From: Archilochus colubris
Taxonomy: Eukaryota > Chordata > Aves > Apodiformes > Trochilidae
Assembly (NCBI GenBank): GCA_023079485.1
Contig: CM041115.1
Location: forward strand, 41,860,305 to 41,924,304
Reading direction: 5' to 3'
DNA: 64,000 bases
Below the pieces are notes generated by a model. The model had not been told where the DNA came from and searched no databases. It was given only the letters and a program-made list of their open reading frames with translations. Every line of letters starts with the position of its first letter. The first letter of the stretch is position 1. The translations under genes and the position numbers were made by a program. Below, piece by piece: positions 11,219 through 22,915 of this stretch.

Positions 11219-12655
11219 AAGTCATGGCAGTTGAATGAAACTCCTACTGACTGGAAAAGAGGAGACTTTACCCCCATTTTTCAAAATGGAAAACAATCGA
11301 ACAAACCAGAGAACTAAATGCCGGTCAATCTCACTCTTGTGCCTGGCTAGATCATGGTAGAGATCCTCCTGGAAACTATGCCAAGACACAAAGAAAATAA
11401 GGAGGTAATTTGTGACAGCCTGCATGGCTTCACTAAGGGATGATCGTGCCTGGCAAATGTGATAGCCTTGTATGAAGGGGTTAGAGCATTTTTGGATAAG
11501 GGAAGACCAGCTGATGTTATCTACCTGGACTTGTGCAAAGCATTTGGCACTGTCTCACATGATATCCCTGTCACTAAACTGCAAATGTGTGGACTTGACA
11601 GATAGATCAAGTGGAGAAGGAATTGTGTGGATGGTCATACTCAGAGTTGCAGTCAACAGCTCAATTCCCAAGTGGAGATCAGTGATGAATGGTATTCCAA
11701 GGGGTTTAATTTTGGAATCAGCACTGATTAAAATCTTTTTTGGCATCATGGACAATGGGACTGAGTGCAGCCTCAGCAAGTTTGCTGATTACACCAAGAT
11801 GTGTGGTGTGGCCAACATGCTGGAGAGCAGGGATGCCATCTAGGGGGATCTTGACAGGCTTGATAGGTGTGCCTGTGCAAACTGCATAGAGTTCAACAAG
11901 TCCAAGTGCAAGTTTCTGTACATGGTTTGAGGCAAACCCCAGTATTAATACCGACCAGGGAATGAAAGGTTTGAGATCAACCCTAAGGAAAAGGATGTGG
12001 TGGTGCTGGTCGATAAGAAGAGGCAGCAATGGGCCCTTGAAACCCAGAAAGCCAGCCATATCCTGGGCTGCTTCAAAAGATATGTGACCAGCAGGTTGAG
12101 GGAAGTCTGCCTTCTATTCTGTTCTTGTGAGAACCCACCCAGACTATGGTGTACAGTTCTGGAGTCCTCAACACAAGAGGGACGTGGAGCTGTTGAAGCA
12201 AGTCAGGAGGAGGGCCACAGAGTTGATCCAAGGGTTGGAGCATTTCTCTTGTGAAGGCAGGCTGAGAGAGTTGGGGTTGTTCAGCCTGGAGAAGAGAAGG
12301 CTCTGGGGGGACCTTATAGTAGCCTTCCAGTACCTGAAGGGGACCTACAGGAAAGCTGGGGGGGGGAACTTTTCACAATGATATATAGTGACAGGATTAG
12401 GGGTGATGATTTCAAATGGAAAGAAGGTAGATTTAGATTCTGTGAGGAAGAAATTCTTTACTGTGATGATGGTGAGACACTGGAAGACGGTGTCCAGTGG
12501 AGTTGTGGATGCTCTGTGGTGTTCAAGGCCAGGCTGGAGAAGGGGTGGATCAACCTGGTCTAGTGATCAACCTGGTTTCTTCCCATGACATGGGGTTGGA
12601 ACTAAGTGATCTTTAAGGTCCTTTCCTACCCACATCCTTCTATGATTTTCTGATT
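11219..12655 (+). mobile_element. Inner CR1 inserted into an older CR1, 5'-truncated
   Basis: Plus-strand CR1 of about 1.44 kb. It starts at gtcatggcagttgaatgaaa (the linker before the RT fingers) and runs through RT, the ORF2 C-terminus and the 3' UTR to the tail. The 3' end reads ggttggaactaagtgatctt, aaggtcctttcctacccac and ttctatgattttctgatta, which is the CR1 terminal sequence with a degraded octamer. Both flanks belong to one older minus-strand CR1, so this is a nested insertion. RT motif A is visible as YLDLCKAF near 11519-11545. The metal-binding motif C reads FADY instead of FADD near 11781. Motifs A and C lie in different frames, so the copy is dead. A run of 9 G sits at 12358-12366. 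Confidence 0.93.
11230..12381 (+). pseudogene. CR1 ORF2 remnant (reverse transcriptase and C-terminus)
   Basis: Degenerate reverse-transcriptase coding region of the inner CR1. In an intact element ORF2 supplies endonuclease plus RT for target-primed reverse transcription. Visible parts are the fingers region (DWKRGDFTPIFQNGK near 11250), motif A YLDLCKAF in frame 2, then motif C FADYTK in frame 3 (second catalytic aspartate replaced by tyrosine). The C-terminal block [13 protein letters not shown] is near 12260-12300. At least one frameshift lies between motifs A and C, and stops interrupt all frames. The endonuclease domain is absent because of 5' truncation. Not a host gene. Confidence 0.85.
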
Positions 12656-12659
12656 ATGT

Positions 12660-13355
12660 TATATTTAACATAGTTGGACCAGTGTATTGACCTCTGGGGT
12701 AGACTGCTAGTTACTGTCTTACAGTTTTCTGTATACTGAGCTTAGTCATTCATCTAGTTCTCTATCTCACTGGCTGTTCATCCAGCCCATATTGCATCAT
12801 GTCCTCTCTGAGGATATTACAGAACAAAGTACCAGAAGCCTTAGTAAAGTCAAGATAGAGAGTACCAACTTCTCTCAACTCATCTACAAAGTTAATTATT
12901 TCATTGTGAAAGTTTATCAGGTTTGTCAAACATGATTTCTTGGTTAACCCATACTTACTACTTCTGGTCACTTGTTTATTGTTCTTGTGCCTAGAAGTGG
13001 TTCCCTGATGAGTTATTTCATCACTTTGCGAGGGATGGAGGTAAAACCTGACAGGTAGGTAACTGGATGCTCCTTTCTGTCCCTTTTGAGGTCAGCAGCA
13101 TTTGCTTTCCTTCATTTCTCAGGAACCTCTCACATTTTCCATGACAGTTTAGGAATTAAAGAGGTCTTGCAGTGATTTCAGCAAACTCAAGGGTGCATTC
13201 CTCAGTGCCCAAGGATTTATAAATGTCCAGTGTGCTTAGGTATTCCTCAGGCTGAACCTTTTCTAACAAGTGTAAGTTAGCCTTGCTCCAAGGTTCTTAC
13301 CTTGTGTCCAGGGTGTGTTAAAGACTGGTATTCAGTGCCTCAGCCTTTTTAAAAT
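12660..13355 (-). mobile_element. Outer CR1, right arm (interrupted copy)
   Basis: This continues the minus-strand CR1 broken at 11216. Landmarks are aacatagttggaccagtgta, ctggctgttcatccagccca, gtttgtcaaacatgatttct, gaggtaaaacctgacaggta, ctcccctttctgtccc-like wording near 13070-13085, and cagtgcctcagccttttt near 13330. Together the arms cover about 980 bases of a strongly diverged element, truncated at both the 5' end and the 3' UTR. The right boundary is approximate. Confidence 0.85.
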
Positions 13356-14117
13356 TTGGGTTGTGCTTGAATTATTTTGCTGCTTTATCAATAAACTGAA
13401 TTGAGGTTTGTCATCTATGATTAATGCAATCTGTCATAATTTAAAATATTAATGTAATGCAAATTAAATTTGAATTGTCTTTGGATTCACATAATTTTAA
13501 GGAATAAAAAAGTGCAGAACATAATTTGTAAACAAAGAAAAAGAGAAGGGAAAAATGTTCTCCGCTACTCTTATTTTCAGACTGTTGCCGGTTTAAAAGG
13601 TTTATGATGACATAAATCTAAGTAAAATTAAATCCTCTCTCTGTTTCATGTACTGCTAGGGCAAGCAATTTACAGCTTTATAACCTGTAAGGCAAGAGAC
13701 ATTTCTCATGGTTTCAGTCCCAGTTGTAAATAACAATTCTGCTTTTGTGAGTAACAGTTGAAACTGATGATCTCTGTCATTTGGTAGTCTTTCATTACAA
13801 GCTAAATAACCTCCAGCTAAAACAAAAGATGTGTGACCTTTGTGTTTTCAACTAATATCAAATATTTACTATTACTTTAAAATATAATTTTATTAATATA
13901 TTAAAATAAATTTAAAAATTTGAAAAAGAGGTATGGACATAACATTGCTGATGCGCTATAAAATGTGTTATTAAGAAATTCAGTCAGACAGTTATGCCAG
14001 GCTTCACTGACATTTTTTAGTGTCACTCAATTTTTCAACTACTTAAACTAAAGCATGAGGTACTATTAATTTACAGCATTCATATATCAAAATACATTAT
14101 AAAATAGATAGAAAATG
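13356..14117. other. AT-rich non-coding DNA, no gene seen
   Basis: No coding exon or assignable repeat. It becomes very AT-rich near 13860-13925. Confidence 0.5.
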
Positions 14118-14330
14118 GATAAAATTAATTCAATTGCTGAATGTAAAAATGCATGAAGTTAAAGTGTAATAGATTAATAGTTTAAATCTGATTTTCATCA
14201 TTCATGTTTAAGGCTATGCTATCTTATCCTGGGGCAAAAAATGGACATCAATATGAAACTCTGTATTTTTAATATAAATCTTTATCAATTGTTTTCACTT
14301 AAACCTTGTTAGTTAACTATCACATTGCAT
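14118..14330 (+). repeat. Unidentified repeat, copy A
   Basis: Direct counterpart of the sequence at 15032-15235. The first 41 bases (14118-14158) match 15032-15072 at 38 positions, including the shared core ttgaatgtaaaaatgcat with one substitution. A second strongly matching block is 14209-14290 against 15120-15200, with shared words atgctatctta and tcaatat. The middle is more diverged. The sequence does not match CR1 or the LTR element, and no frame is conserved between the copies. Confidence 0.75.
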
Positions 14331-15031
14331 ATGAGTGGATTTAATTGGTGTAATTTCGATAGCAGATTTTAAATTTTTTTCCCAAAAATAAATATATCCA
14401 GACATCTCTTTTCTTTTACTGTTTCTACATAGATTCTCATGACTCAAAACAGCTTCTCAGTACTTTTTTTCTCAATTCTCTATAAAATGCAATGTTTGCA
14501 CATTATCTCACTTTAATAAAACTTCTGAATATATATAACTTTGACATTTAATTTCCCAGATAAATTCCGTTAGCAGTACGAAATAAGATGCACAATATTT
14601 TGAAATATATCTGCATTTCTGGATATTTCTGTAAATATACCTTATGTGCTCATGTCCTATATTGAAAAACATCTTAAGTTCCTTAAGCACTTAAGACTGA
14701 AAAATCAATTCAGTTTCTAGTTCATAATTTATTAATTCAAGCTATTGGCTCCTGTCTTCTGAGAATCTCCAAACTGGTGACATGCAGGAGCTTTTCAGGC
14801 TATTGTGCCTTAATGTAAGTAGAGCTGTACTAAACATAATGCTCCAGTTACAGAATTCTTAACCATTCTTTGTCTCAAAATTACTGTCTCTCTGAGATGA
14901 CATAAACTGTACTATATTGAATTAATTTAAGTATTTTTAATGTATATACAACCTTTCTGAATAGGATTTTAGTACCTTTTTTCTTATTCTTGTAATGGTT
15001 TGATAAATTGATGGCACTTTTTCATAAAACT
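14331..15031. other. Spacer between the two repeat copies
   Basis: AT-rich DNA with no gene seen. I could not convincingly align it to sequence on either side of the duplicated blocks. Confidence 0.45.
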
Positions 15032-15235
15032 GATAGAATTAATTCAATTGTTGAATGTAAAAATGCATCAAGAATAACTACACTAGATCATATTTATACC
15101 AATTTTTATCATACAGTGGTAAGGTTATGCTATCTTATTCTGAGGGGAAAATATGGATGTCAATATTGCACTGCAGTTTTAATGCAAATCCCTATGAATT
15201 ATCAAAGGTATCAGATTAGTTATACACAATAGGTT
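15032..15235 (+). repeat. Unidentified repeat, copy B
   Basis: Second direct copy of the unit at 14118, about 914 bases downstream in the same orientation. Homology covers gatagaattaattcaattg onwards and then taaggttatgctatctta. It fades after about 15235. A 74-codon frame overlaps copy B but is not open in copy A, so it is unlikely to be coding. Confidence 0.75.
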
Positions 15236-18200
15236 ATAACCCTTGATATTACTGGTGTAAGAGTTTTAAGAAAGCCAAAGGCCTAACTGATCTGTACAAA
15301 AGATCCATATTTCACCAAAATATGACGTTTATTATGTCTCTCCAGGAAGAGTGGATGCTAACTGCTTCTGTGCTAACTAACAGCAAAACCTTAACAGTAA
15401 AGCCTTAGTTTCTTTCCAAAAATGTGAATTATGAAAATTATTTCAGAGCTCAATAGTTTTATCTTCAAAAATTAACAAATGTGCAGTTAAGTTCAGTTGA
15501 TTTGTTAGGGTTCTTTTGTAATTACTGAGGTCTGATTACATAAAACAATTAATTAACATATTTTGGGCAGCACCTAAAGGGAAATGAAACATCTATCTAT
15601 AGTCATCTTTTTGTTCTGTCTTAATGAAGAACCTATTTTTTTAGCCATTAGGCATTGGGCTTTTCTTGCAGAGATACAGAGAGAACCCTGCACCACTTCT
15701 TTGTCTCTCTCACTTACTTAACTCTGTCCCCTAAGGTAAAGAACAGATAGCAAATGTGATAGATTTGTATAATTCACTAGAATTTAATAAAATTATAAGC
15801 TAAACTAAACAAAACTAGTAATCTAGTTTTGGGGTTTTTTTTTTAGAAGTTACTTTGAAGTGATGAATTCTTATCAGAGGATAAATGTCCTGTTTCTAAT
15901 GTGTAGTTCTGGTTATTTGTTATTTTGTTTAAAGGCAATGCAAAATGGGAAATCAAATTATTTGTGAAGGTTATACAAGATTTTTAGTTTCCACGTCTTT
16001 TAATTTATATTGTGCTTTTCTCCTGAATTCACACTAGACTTGTTTTGTTGACCCAGGGACCATAAAATCTATATAAGATGCAGTATTGCTGCCCAGAGTT
16101 TGATGTCTGTAAAAAGGCTATTCTTGAAATCCTCTAACCTATGTGCCTATTAAAACAGATTAAATTCATGTCTCTAGGTTAGTAAATAAAGCTATGTATA
16201 TTTTGCATTAAAAATTGCTATCAATAAGCTGAAATAATAATAGTAGTGTTTAAAGCAGGAGTGATCCCTTAAGATAACAAATAAAACTTCACATAGTGCA
16301 CATGAGTCAAAATTTCTCTTTCATCTTTGAATAAATGAACATGGCTTTGAATATGGGATATCCTGGGACCTTCTACCTTATCCATTACATTCAATACTGG
16401 AGTACCAGTCAGTTCTTACTTACAGCGTGAGGCACACAGAATACGTGCAGTTTTTATTACTTAATGGTGGAGTTTCTCATATTATATCAGACCAAAACTT
16501 AGTGAAGAAGGGCTTTTTTGGTTTGCAAGCAGAATCTCAAGCTTCAGTAGACCAAACAAAAACCCCAGTGCAACCAGTGTGTAAAACTATTAATTAAAAC
16601 TGAATTGGGAGAGATGATCAGAATGAGTTGTCTCAGAAGTTCCCTTTATTTTGGTTCTAGTCCTCATAGTGACTCCTTTTGGGAATTCAATCTCTGCTTC
16701 ATTTTTGCTGGTGGTAAAATGATTCTGATGATAATAGAATATCTGCACTTATTATTTGCACTGAAATAATCACATTTAAAAATGTGACATTATGTAAAAA
16801 CCATGCTGAATCTTTAGTTTATTTTACTGCTTGCTTATATGTTTTTCTCTTCATTACCAGTTCAGCCATCCTCTCATGACTTTTGATAAAACATATAATT
16901 ACTTCTGTGACTGTCTTAGAGACATGAGAGGCTACATTAGCGTGGTTTGACTTGTGAACAAAATATATAAACCACTTCCTGATGGCCATGTTTTCTCTGT
17001 GCTACTCATCTCAAAGTGACCCATCTACTGATGCATGAGTTGGAGTGCTTGAAGTTCTGGCAACTTTGTTTCTCTACTGTGTACAAAGATAGCAGAGGAG
17101 TTCAAGATACTGAAGTAGAGAATGGCTTCAGTTTTCAGCCATTTTCCCAGCCCCTGTATTTATGAACAGCAAGGTAAAATCATAAACCTGTTGATGTGAT
17201 AAACAAGCTGTAAAAGCAAATGTGGTACAAGGCTTGAGTGGTAAGAGGCTTTAGGTAGAAAGCAGTGAAGAAAGGGAAAAAAAAGACAGCTGAAACTGAA
17301 ACTGGTTTAGTATTCTTTGGTTGATTAGGAAATAAAATGAGAGCCCTGAATGCTTTGTTATGTTTTTTGTTTTTTGTTTTTCAGTCAGTTTAAATCTGTA
17401 TCACAAAGATAACTGAACATTAACTTTTTCAAACAAAGTAATTTCATCCAGGTTATGTTATAGGCATGTCATAGGCTTGCAGTTAGCAAGTATTGAGCAA
17501 GCTTATTAGCGTAGCAGCTATGAAAAACTGATGGAGGATTGCCAGATCATAAGACCATAAGAATAATGGTAAAAACCTGCAGAAGATGACCGTATTTAAA
17601 TTTATTTGTTAATTTATTTTACTTTTTTTGAACAAAAAAATTTCAGCATGCACATACAAGAACAATTCTTTTTGTACGTTTCATGGACTAACTGCTACCT
17701 TAAGTACGAAGAGCAGTGCTACTACATGAAGTGCATACTAGTACCCCTTGTAAAGGACATTCAAAGAGTAATTGCCCTCTCTGTGATAAATTCTATCCTT
17801 TTATTTCTTTGGGAGTTAAATTTCTAGAAATTTACACCTCTATAAATTATGAACATTGCATAAAATTTGTAAATATGTTATATTTTTTCAATTTTTACTG
17901 TGAGTACAGCTATTTTTTTATAATTCCATAAAGCCTTTCTGTGCTTTTCAGAGCAGATACTGTCAATCATTTCATAGTAGAAGGATTGGAAGCAGAATGG
18001 GAACATGAAGTTTCTTGTAACTAGTGACTTGAACCAGCACTTAAATGAGCTACTAAAAACTGAAAAAGAAATTAATCTAACATTGTTCAGACTTTCTCAA
18101 GTGCATCACTGACTACAAAAATTATTGGGTTTTGTATTTGACTAGATAATATCTGGTCAACAGTATAATATCTGCTTAAATTTCAGAAGGCCAAGGGATT

Positions 18201-21007
18201 AAAAATGAAGCTATTAGCTTATACCAAAACTTTTGAAAGAATGTGTATTGTATCCCCAAAGTCTATGTAAGCAGAGAAATATACTGGTGTGTTAGTTGCA
18301 AAGAGGAGGCACCACAACAATGTATTTGTTTTGTTTAATTATAAATTATAGAGGTTTACTTCCTTGTGCTTTCTGAAATTCCTCTGAAACTCTTCAACCA
18401 TAAGAATTTAGCCAGTGCTTAGAGCTAAAACAACCAAAAAAGAGCTTGAATGCTTTCAAGTGTGTGTTAAAGCATGCTGATCTTGAATTCAGTTTCACTA
18501 GGGAGAATTTTAGACCAGCTTTTCGGTAGCACAGCTATTGATTTAATGTATTCCATACTTTTTCACAAAGATATTTTGATCATATAATTTCAGGAATGAC
18601 TTAGCCATGGTATTTCACATTTCAAATATAATTGGTTGTTGTTATATATAAACCTGACATAGAGATAGGTGCTGTATGTGTAAAGGAAGTTCTTTGTATC
18701 TAGAGAGAATATTTTATGAAGTTCTTTTTAAAAAACTTTATTTTTGAAATTAAATGGCTCTTTTTATTTTCTATATTTCTCAGTAAAACAAGAGATAGTA
18801 GATACACCATGGCCTAACTGCTTGCTTGCCCCACACAGTTTCTGAAATATGATTAATGATTTATGTTAAAATGAGTACCAACAAGCGTTTGGAAAGGACG
18901 GACCTCAAATATTATGTATTACCTTTTTTTCCCCTCCAGGACTAGAGATTCTGTCTTATTTTGTGTTACTGTATAGAATAAGAATTTCTAAAGAAAGTGT
19001 TGATTACCACAATATGATATATAATGATGCGTTTTGTTGTTCTTATCAAATAAGTCAACTACATGTAACAGGTAATGACTTTCAAGCATATGCATATAGT
19101 TAGCAGTATACTTGCAAATGATCTTTCTTAAGTGGAATTATTTATCAGAGTTATGTTGAGCATATACAAAAAAATATTCTCTGTAAACTAGACACAAAGA
19201 CCAGTTTTAGATGTCTGAGTTTAGTGTTTCTAGGCCCTTTCTACTGTATGTGGGGCTCCAGAGCTTTCTGCAGAGAAGGTCAAAGCAGACAGCTGGAATT
19301 CCATCTCTAATATCATTGTCCAGAAGAGCCTGTCTCTGTCTCAGCATTAGCAGAGATAGGCCTCACTGATACAAATATTTATGGAAAACATTTTTGAATA
19401 CCCTAAGAGGGAGTACAAAGTGAAATGTGAACTCCTCAGATGGTGGGTAATGGCCTCTGCTTGGATCCCGTGTAAATCAGAGTAGAACAAAGCTTTGCTA
19501 GGTTGATCAAGCTAATGGACTGGAAGAGAATCACTCATTATAAATACCATGGCTTCTACACCTTACTTATAAAAAAAAATAAATAGTTTCAGAGTTCTAT
19601 GTAAATTTAGATTTCACCCATTACCATCAGTGCTAATTTTCTCCTGGTCTGTATCATGTTGTGGTAGAGCTTGCAGTAAAAGCTGGAATCAATCTCAGGG
19701 ACTACTAATCTTACTAAATGTAGTAGTTCAGTATCAAATTATTTCCTCCTTTATTTTTCCTTTTTTAATTTGTAGCAAAGCAATGTTGCTGTCTTATTTC
19801 TTTTCTAAATTCTGAAATAAAGCATCCGGTAATAATAGAAAGAGCAATTCAAGATGATTGGTGAATTGACCAACACTTTATCAGTGCCATCTAGTGTATG
19901 CAACTAGAAAATTATATATTTTCTTTTTTTCTATTCTGTTCTATACTTAATTTGCAATGTGTTACTCCAAGTGAAGTTCTGTATGCCTGTATTTGATACT
20001 AATGCCACTTCAGCAAATACTTTTTTTCTCAGCTAAACATTTTAGCAAGACATTTCAAATAATCTTGTGGAAAATAGGTATTAGAAAAGTGTTTAGGAGA
20101 CTTAAGTTTCATTTGAAATTTCAGTAATAACTTCATTGTGTTCCTAGGAGAGAAGCAGAGATAAATAGTTCTATTATTCACATCTGATGATATACCTTAA
20201 TAATGTGAGTCATCACTCACACTTTGTATGGAGAATATAGAAAGCTACAAAAAAGGTGAGATTGCCAATCTAATGAACAAGCTCTCATAAAAATGCTTCT
20301 ATGATAACAAAAGAACTGTGGGATACTAAGTGGAGTATCATAGTGCTGTTTCACATTTGAGTGACCTTGCTGTTAAATTTCCACTTGCTGATTTTCAGCA
20401 AAATTAAGTTACTCTTTTCCTTTTTCTCTGTGGAGAAACATAAGATGTTTTTTTATTATTGATCTCCTCAACACTAGAAAATAGAAATATTTTAGCTTGT
20501 TTGTTAAGATCAGAAGGAACAAAGAGTAATTAATTTCATAATTCTTGTACTGCTCATTATTAGGTTGACCACTGACATTAGTACTGAAGGAACTGCATTG
20601 TCAAATCATTCAAAACACTGCACTTATTTCAGTCTTTCTTTGAGAGGAAAGACATTGAAGAGAAAATTAAGTTTCCCATTTTATTTTAATTGAAAAATTA
20701 ACCCCTAAGTTTTCAAATTGTCAACTTTTCTGTAAAAAACAAGCAAAAACCTAATGTGGCTGCAGGGGCAACGGAACGTAAAAAGCACACAGTGAAATGT
20801 CAGAATCCCTGTGTTATACAAAAGCTTATACAGACAGAATATTACCAGATAATTTGTTGCTTACCTATGGTAACATGGTTATGTTCTAACCTGTGTTGAT
20901 CCCAGCAGATGAAGTACAATTGGTTTATGGATTTGTTTTATATCTCATTGGGACTGAATACATGGTCACTTACATATATATATAGATATGTGTACATATC
21001 TGTATAT
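15236..21007. other. AT-rich non-coding DNA, no gene seen
   Basis: Nearly 5.8 kb without a recognisable exon or transposon. It contains only T runs and a TA-rich, locally palindromic stretch at about 20976-21006, immediately before the next CR1 tail. Confidence 0.55.
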
Positions 21008-22512
21008 CATAGGATCATAGAATAATTTAGATTGGAAGGGACCTGCAAAGGTCATCTATACCAGACCCCCTGTAGTAAGCAGGAACATCCTCAACTAGAT
21101 CAGGCTGCTCAGAGCCGTGTCAGCCTCACTTTGATTATCTCCAAGGATGAGGCCTCAAGCACTTCCCTGTGCAACCTGTTCCTGTTCCATTTTTCTACTA
21201 CTCTCAGGGTAAAGAACTTTTTCCTAACATCCAATCTAAATCTACTCTTCTCTAATTTAAAACCATTGCCCCCTGTGCTATCACTACAAGCCCTTACAAA
21301 CAGTTCATCTCCAGCCTTCCCGTAGGCCCTCTTCAGGTACTGGAAGATGGCTATAATAGCGGTCTTGCAGGAGCCTTCTTTTTTCCAGGCTGAACAAACC
21401 CAGCACCCTCAGACTGTCTTTGTAGGAGAGGTGTTTCAGCCCCCTGATTGTTTTTGTGGCCCTCTTCTGTACCTGCTCCATCAGGTCCACATCCTTCCTA
21501 TATTGAGGGCTCCAGAGCTGGACACACTACTTCAAGTGAAGTCTTACCAGAGCAGACCAAAGTGGCAGAATCACCTCTCTCCATCTGCTGGCCATGCTTC
21601 TTTTGATGCAGTCTGGGATGCTATTGGCCTTCTTGGCTGCAAGCATGTAAGGTTGGCTCATGTCTAGCTTTTCATCCACCAGCACCACCTAGCCCTTTTT
21701 TTGCAGAGCTGCTTTTAAAAATCTCTTCCCCAAGCATCTACTGATATTGTGGATTGTTCCAACCCAGGTGCAGGGCCCTACACTTCATCTTGTTTAACCT
21801 CATGACAAGCTCTCCAGCTTGCCCAGGTCCTTCTGGATGACATCCTATCCCTCTGACTTATTGACAACACCATTAAGCTTGGTGTAATCTTCAAACCTGC
21901 TGATAATGCACACAATCCCACTGTCTATACTGTTGATAAAAATATTAAACAGCACAGGTACCAGTGTGGACCCCTGAGAGACACCACGTGTCACTGGTCT
22001 CCATCTGGACTTCGAGCCATTGACCACTACCCTCTGGATCTGACCATCCAGTCAATTCCTTATGCAGCTGTGAAACCTATATCTCTCTAGCCTGGTGAGT
22101 AGGATATTGTGGGGCACTATGTCAAAGGCCTTTCAGAAGCCTAAATATATTATATGTATTGTCCATTGTCCACTCATGTAGTTACCCTATCATAGAAAGC
22201 CACAAGGTTTGTCAGGCTGGATTTGTCCTTAGTGAAGTGATGCTGACAATCTTGGATCATCTTCCTGCCCTGCATGTGCCTTTTAAGACCTTCTAGGAGA
22301 ATCTGCTCCCTGATCTTCCCAGGCACAGAGGTGAGACTGACAGGACGGTAGTTTCCTCTTTAATAGATGTTTTAAAAATGGGTTTAATGTGTCCCTGCTT
22401 CTAGACACCAGGGACTTCACCTGACTACCATGACTTTCCAAATATCATAGAGATTAGCTTAGTGACTGCATCCACCAATTGTCTTCAAGACTCTGGAATG
22501 CTTCTCATATGT
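21008..22512 (-). mobile_element. CR1 non-LTR retrotransposon, ~1.5 kb 5'-truncated copy
   Basis: Minus-strand CR1. The plus strand opens with two octamer units (tcataggatcatagaata), then attggaagggacctgcaaag, gggtaaagaactttttccta, ggtactggaagatggctata and ctggacacactacttcaagt. These are followed by gttgttccaa-type and ctgcaccttg-type ORF2 landmarks, gacccctgagagacaccacg, gtgagactgacaggacggta and a decayed end at about 22512. It covers the 3' UTR, the ORF2 C-terminus and most of the RT palm, and stops before the endonuclease. The RT is full of stops. The octamer tail abuts TA-rich DNA. Confidence 0.93.
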
Positions 22513-22695
22513 TTATCTACCTATATATAAATATCTGGAAATGAGAAACTGCTGTGCGGGGTTTGGTTAACACTGACCATTTTCAGGCCAGTTTCAATCC
22601 TTATAACTATATACCTAAAACAATTGTCTCTTGAGAATTTTACTGTGAATATGTTCTATGTATATAACGCTACAGATCTGTTGTGATTCACACAG

Positions 22696-22915
22696 TCATA
22701 GAATATTTTTGGTTGGAGGGGAATTTAAAGCTATCTAGTCTCAAGACCCCTGCATAGTCAGGGACACCTCCCACTGACCTGGGTTGTTCACAGTCCAGCC
22801 TGTGGCAGTGTCTCACCACCATCACAGTAAAGAATTTCTTCCTCATGTCTCATGTAAATCTACCCTCTTTCATTTTGAAACCATTACTTTTCAGCTTGCA
22901 GGGAAGGCTATGGCC
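22696..22915 (-). mobile_element. CR1 3' fragment
   Basis: Minus-strand CR1 3' end: tcatagaatatttttggttg, tagtcagggacacctcccac, cagtaaagaatttcttcctc and accctctttcattttgaaac. It ends near the 'gttaaaaccattac..' landmark at about 22915, so only about 220 bases remain. It lies 183 bases beyond the end of the 21.0-kb copy but begins with its own tail, so it is a separate insertion. Confidence 0.88.

Noticed and set aside
11210..12665. Target-site duplication at the inner CR1 of the 11-kb nesting
   Set aside because: The two junctions share only a few A/T bases (about 'ata'), which cannot be told apart from chance. The nesting itself rests on continuity of the outer element.
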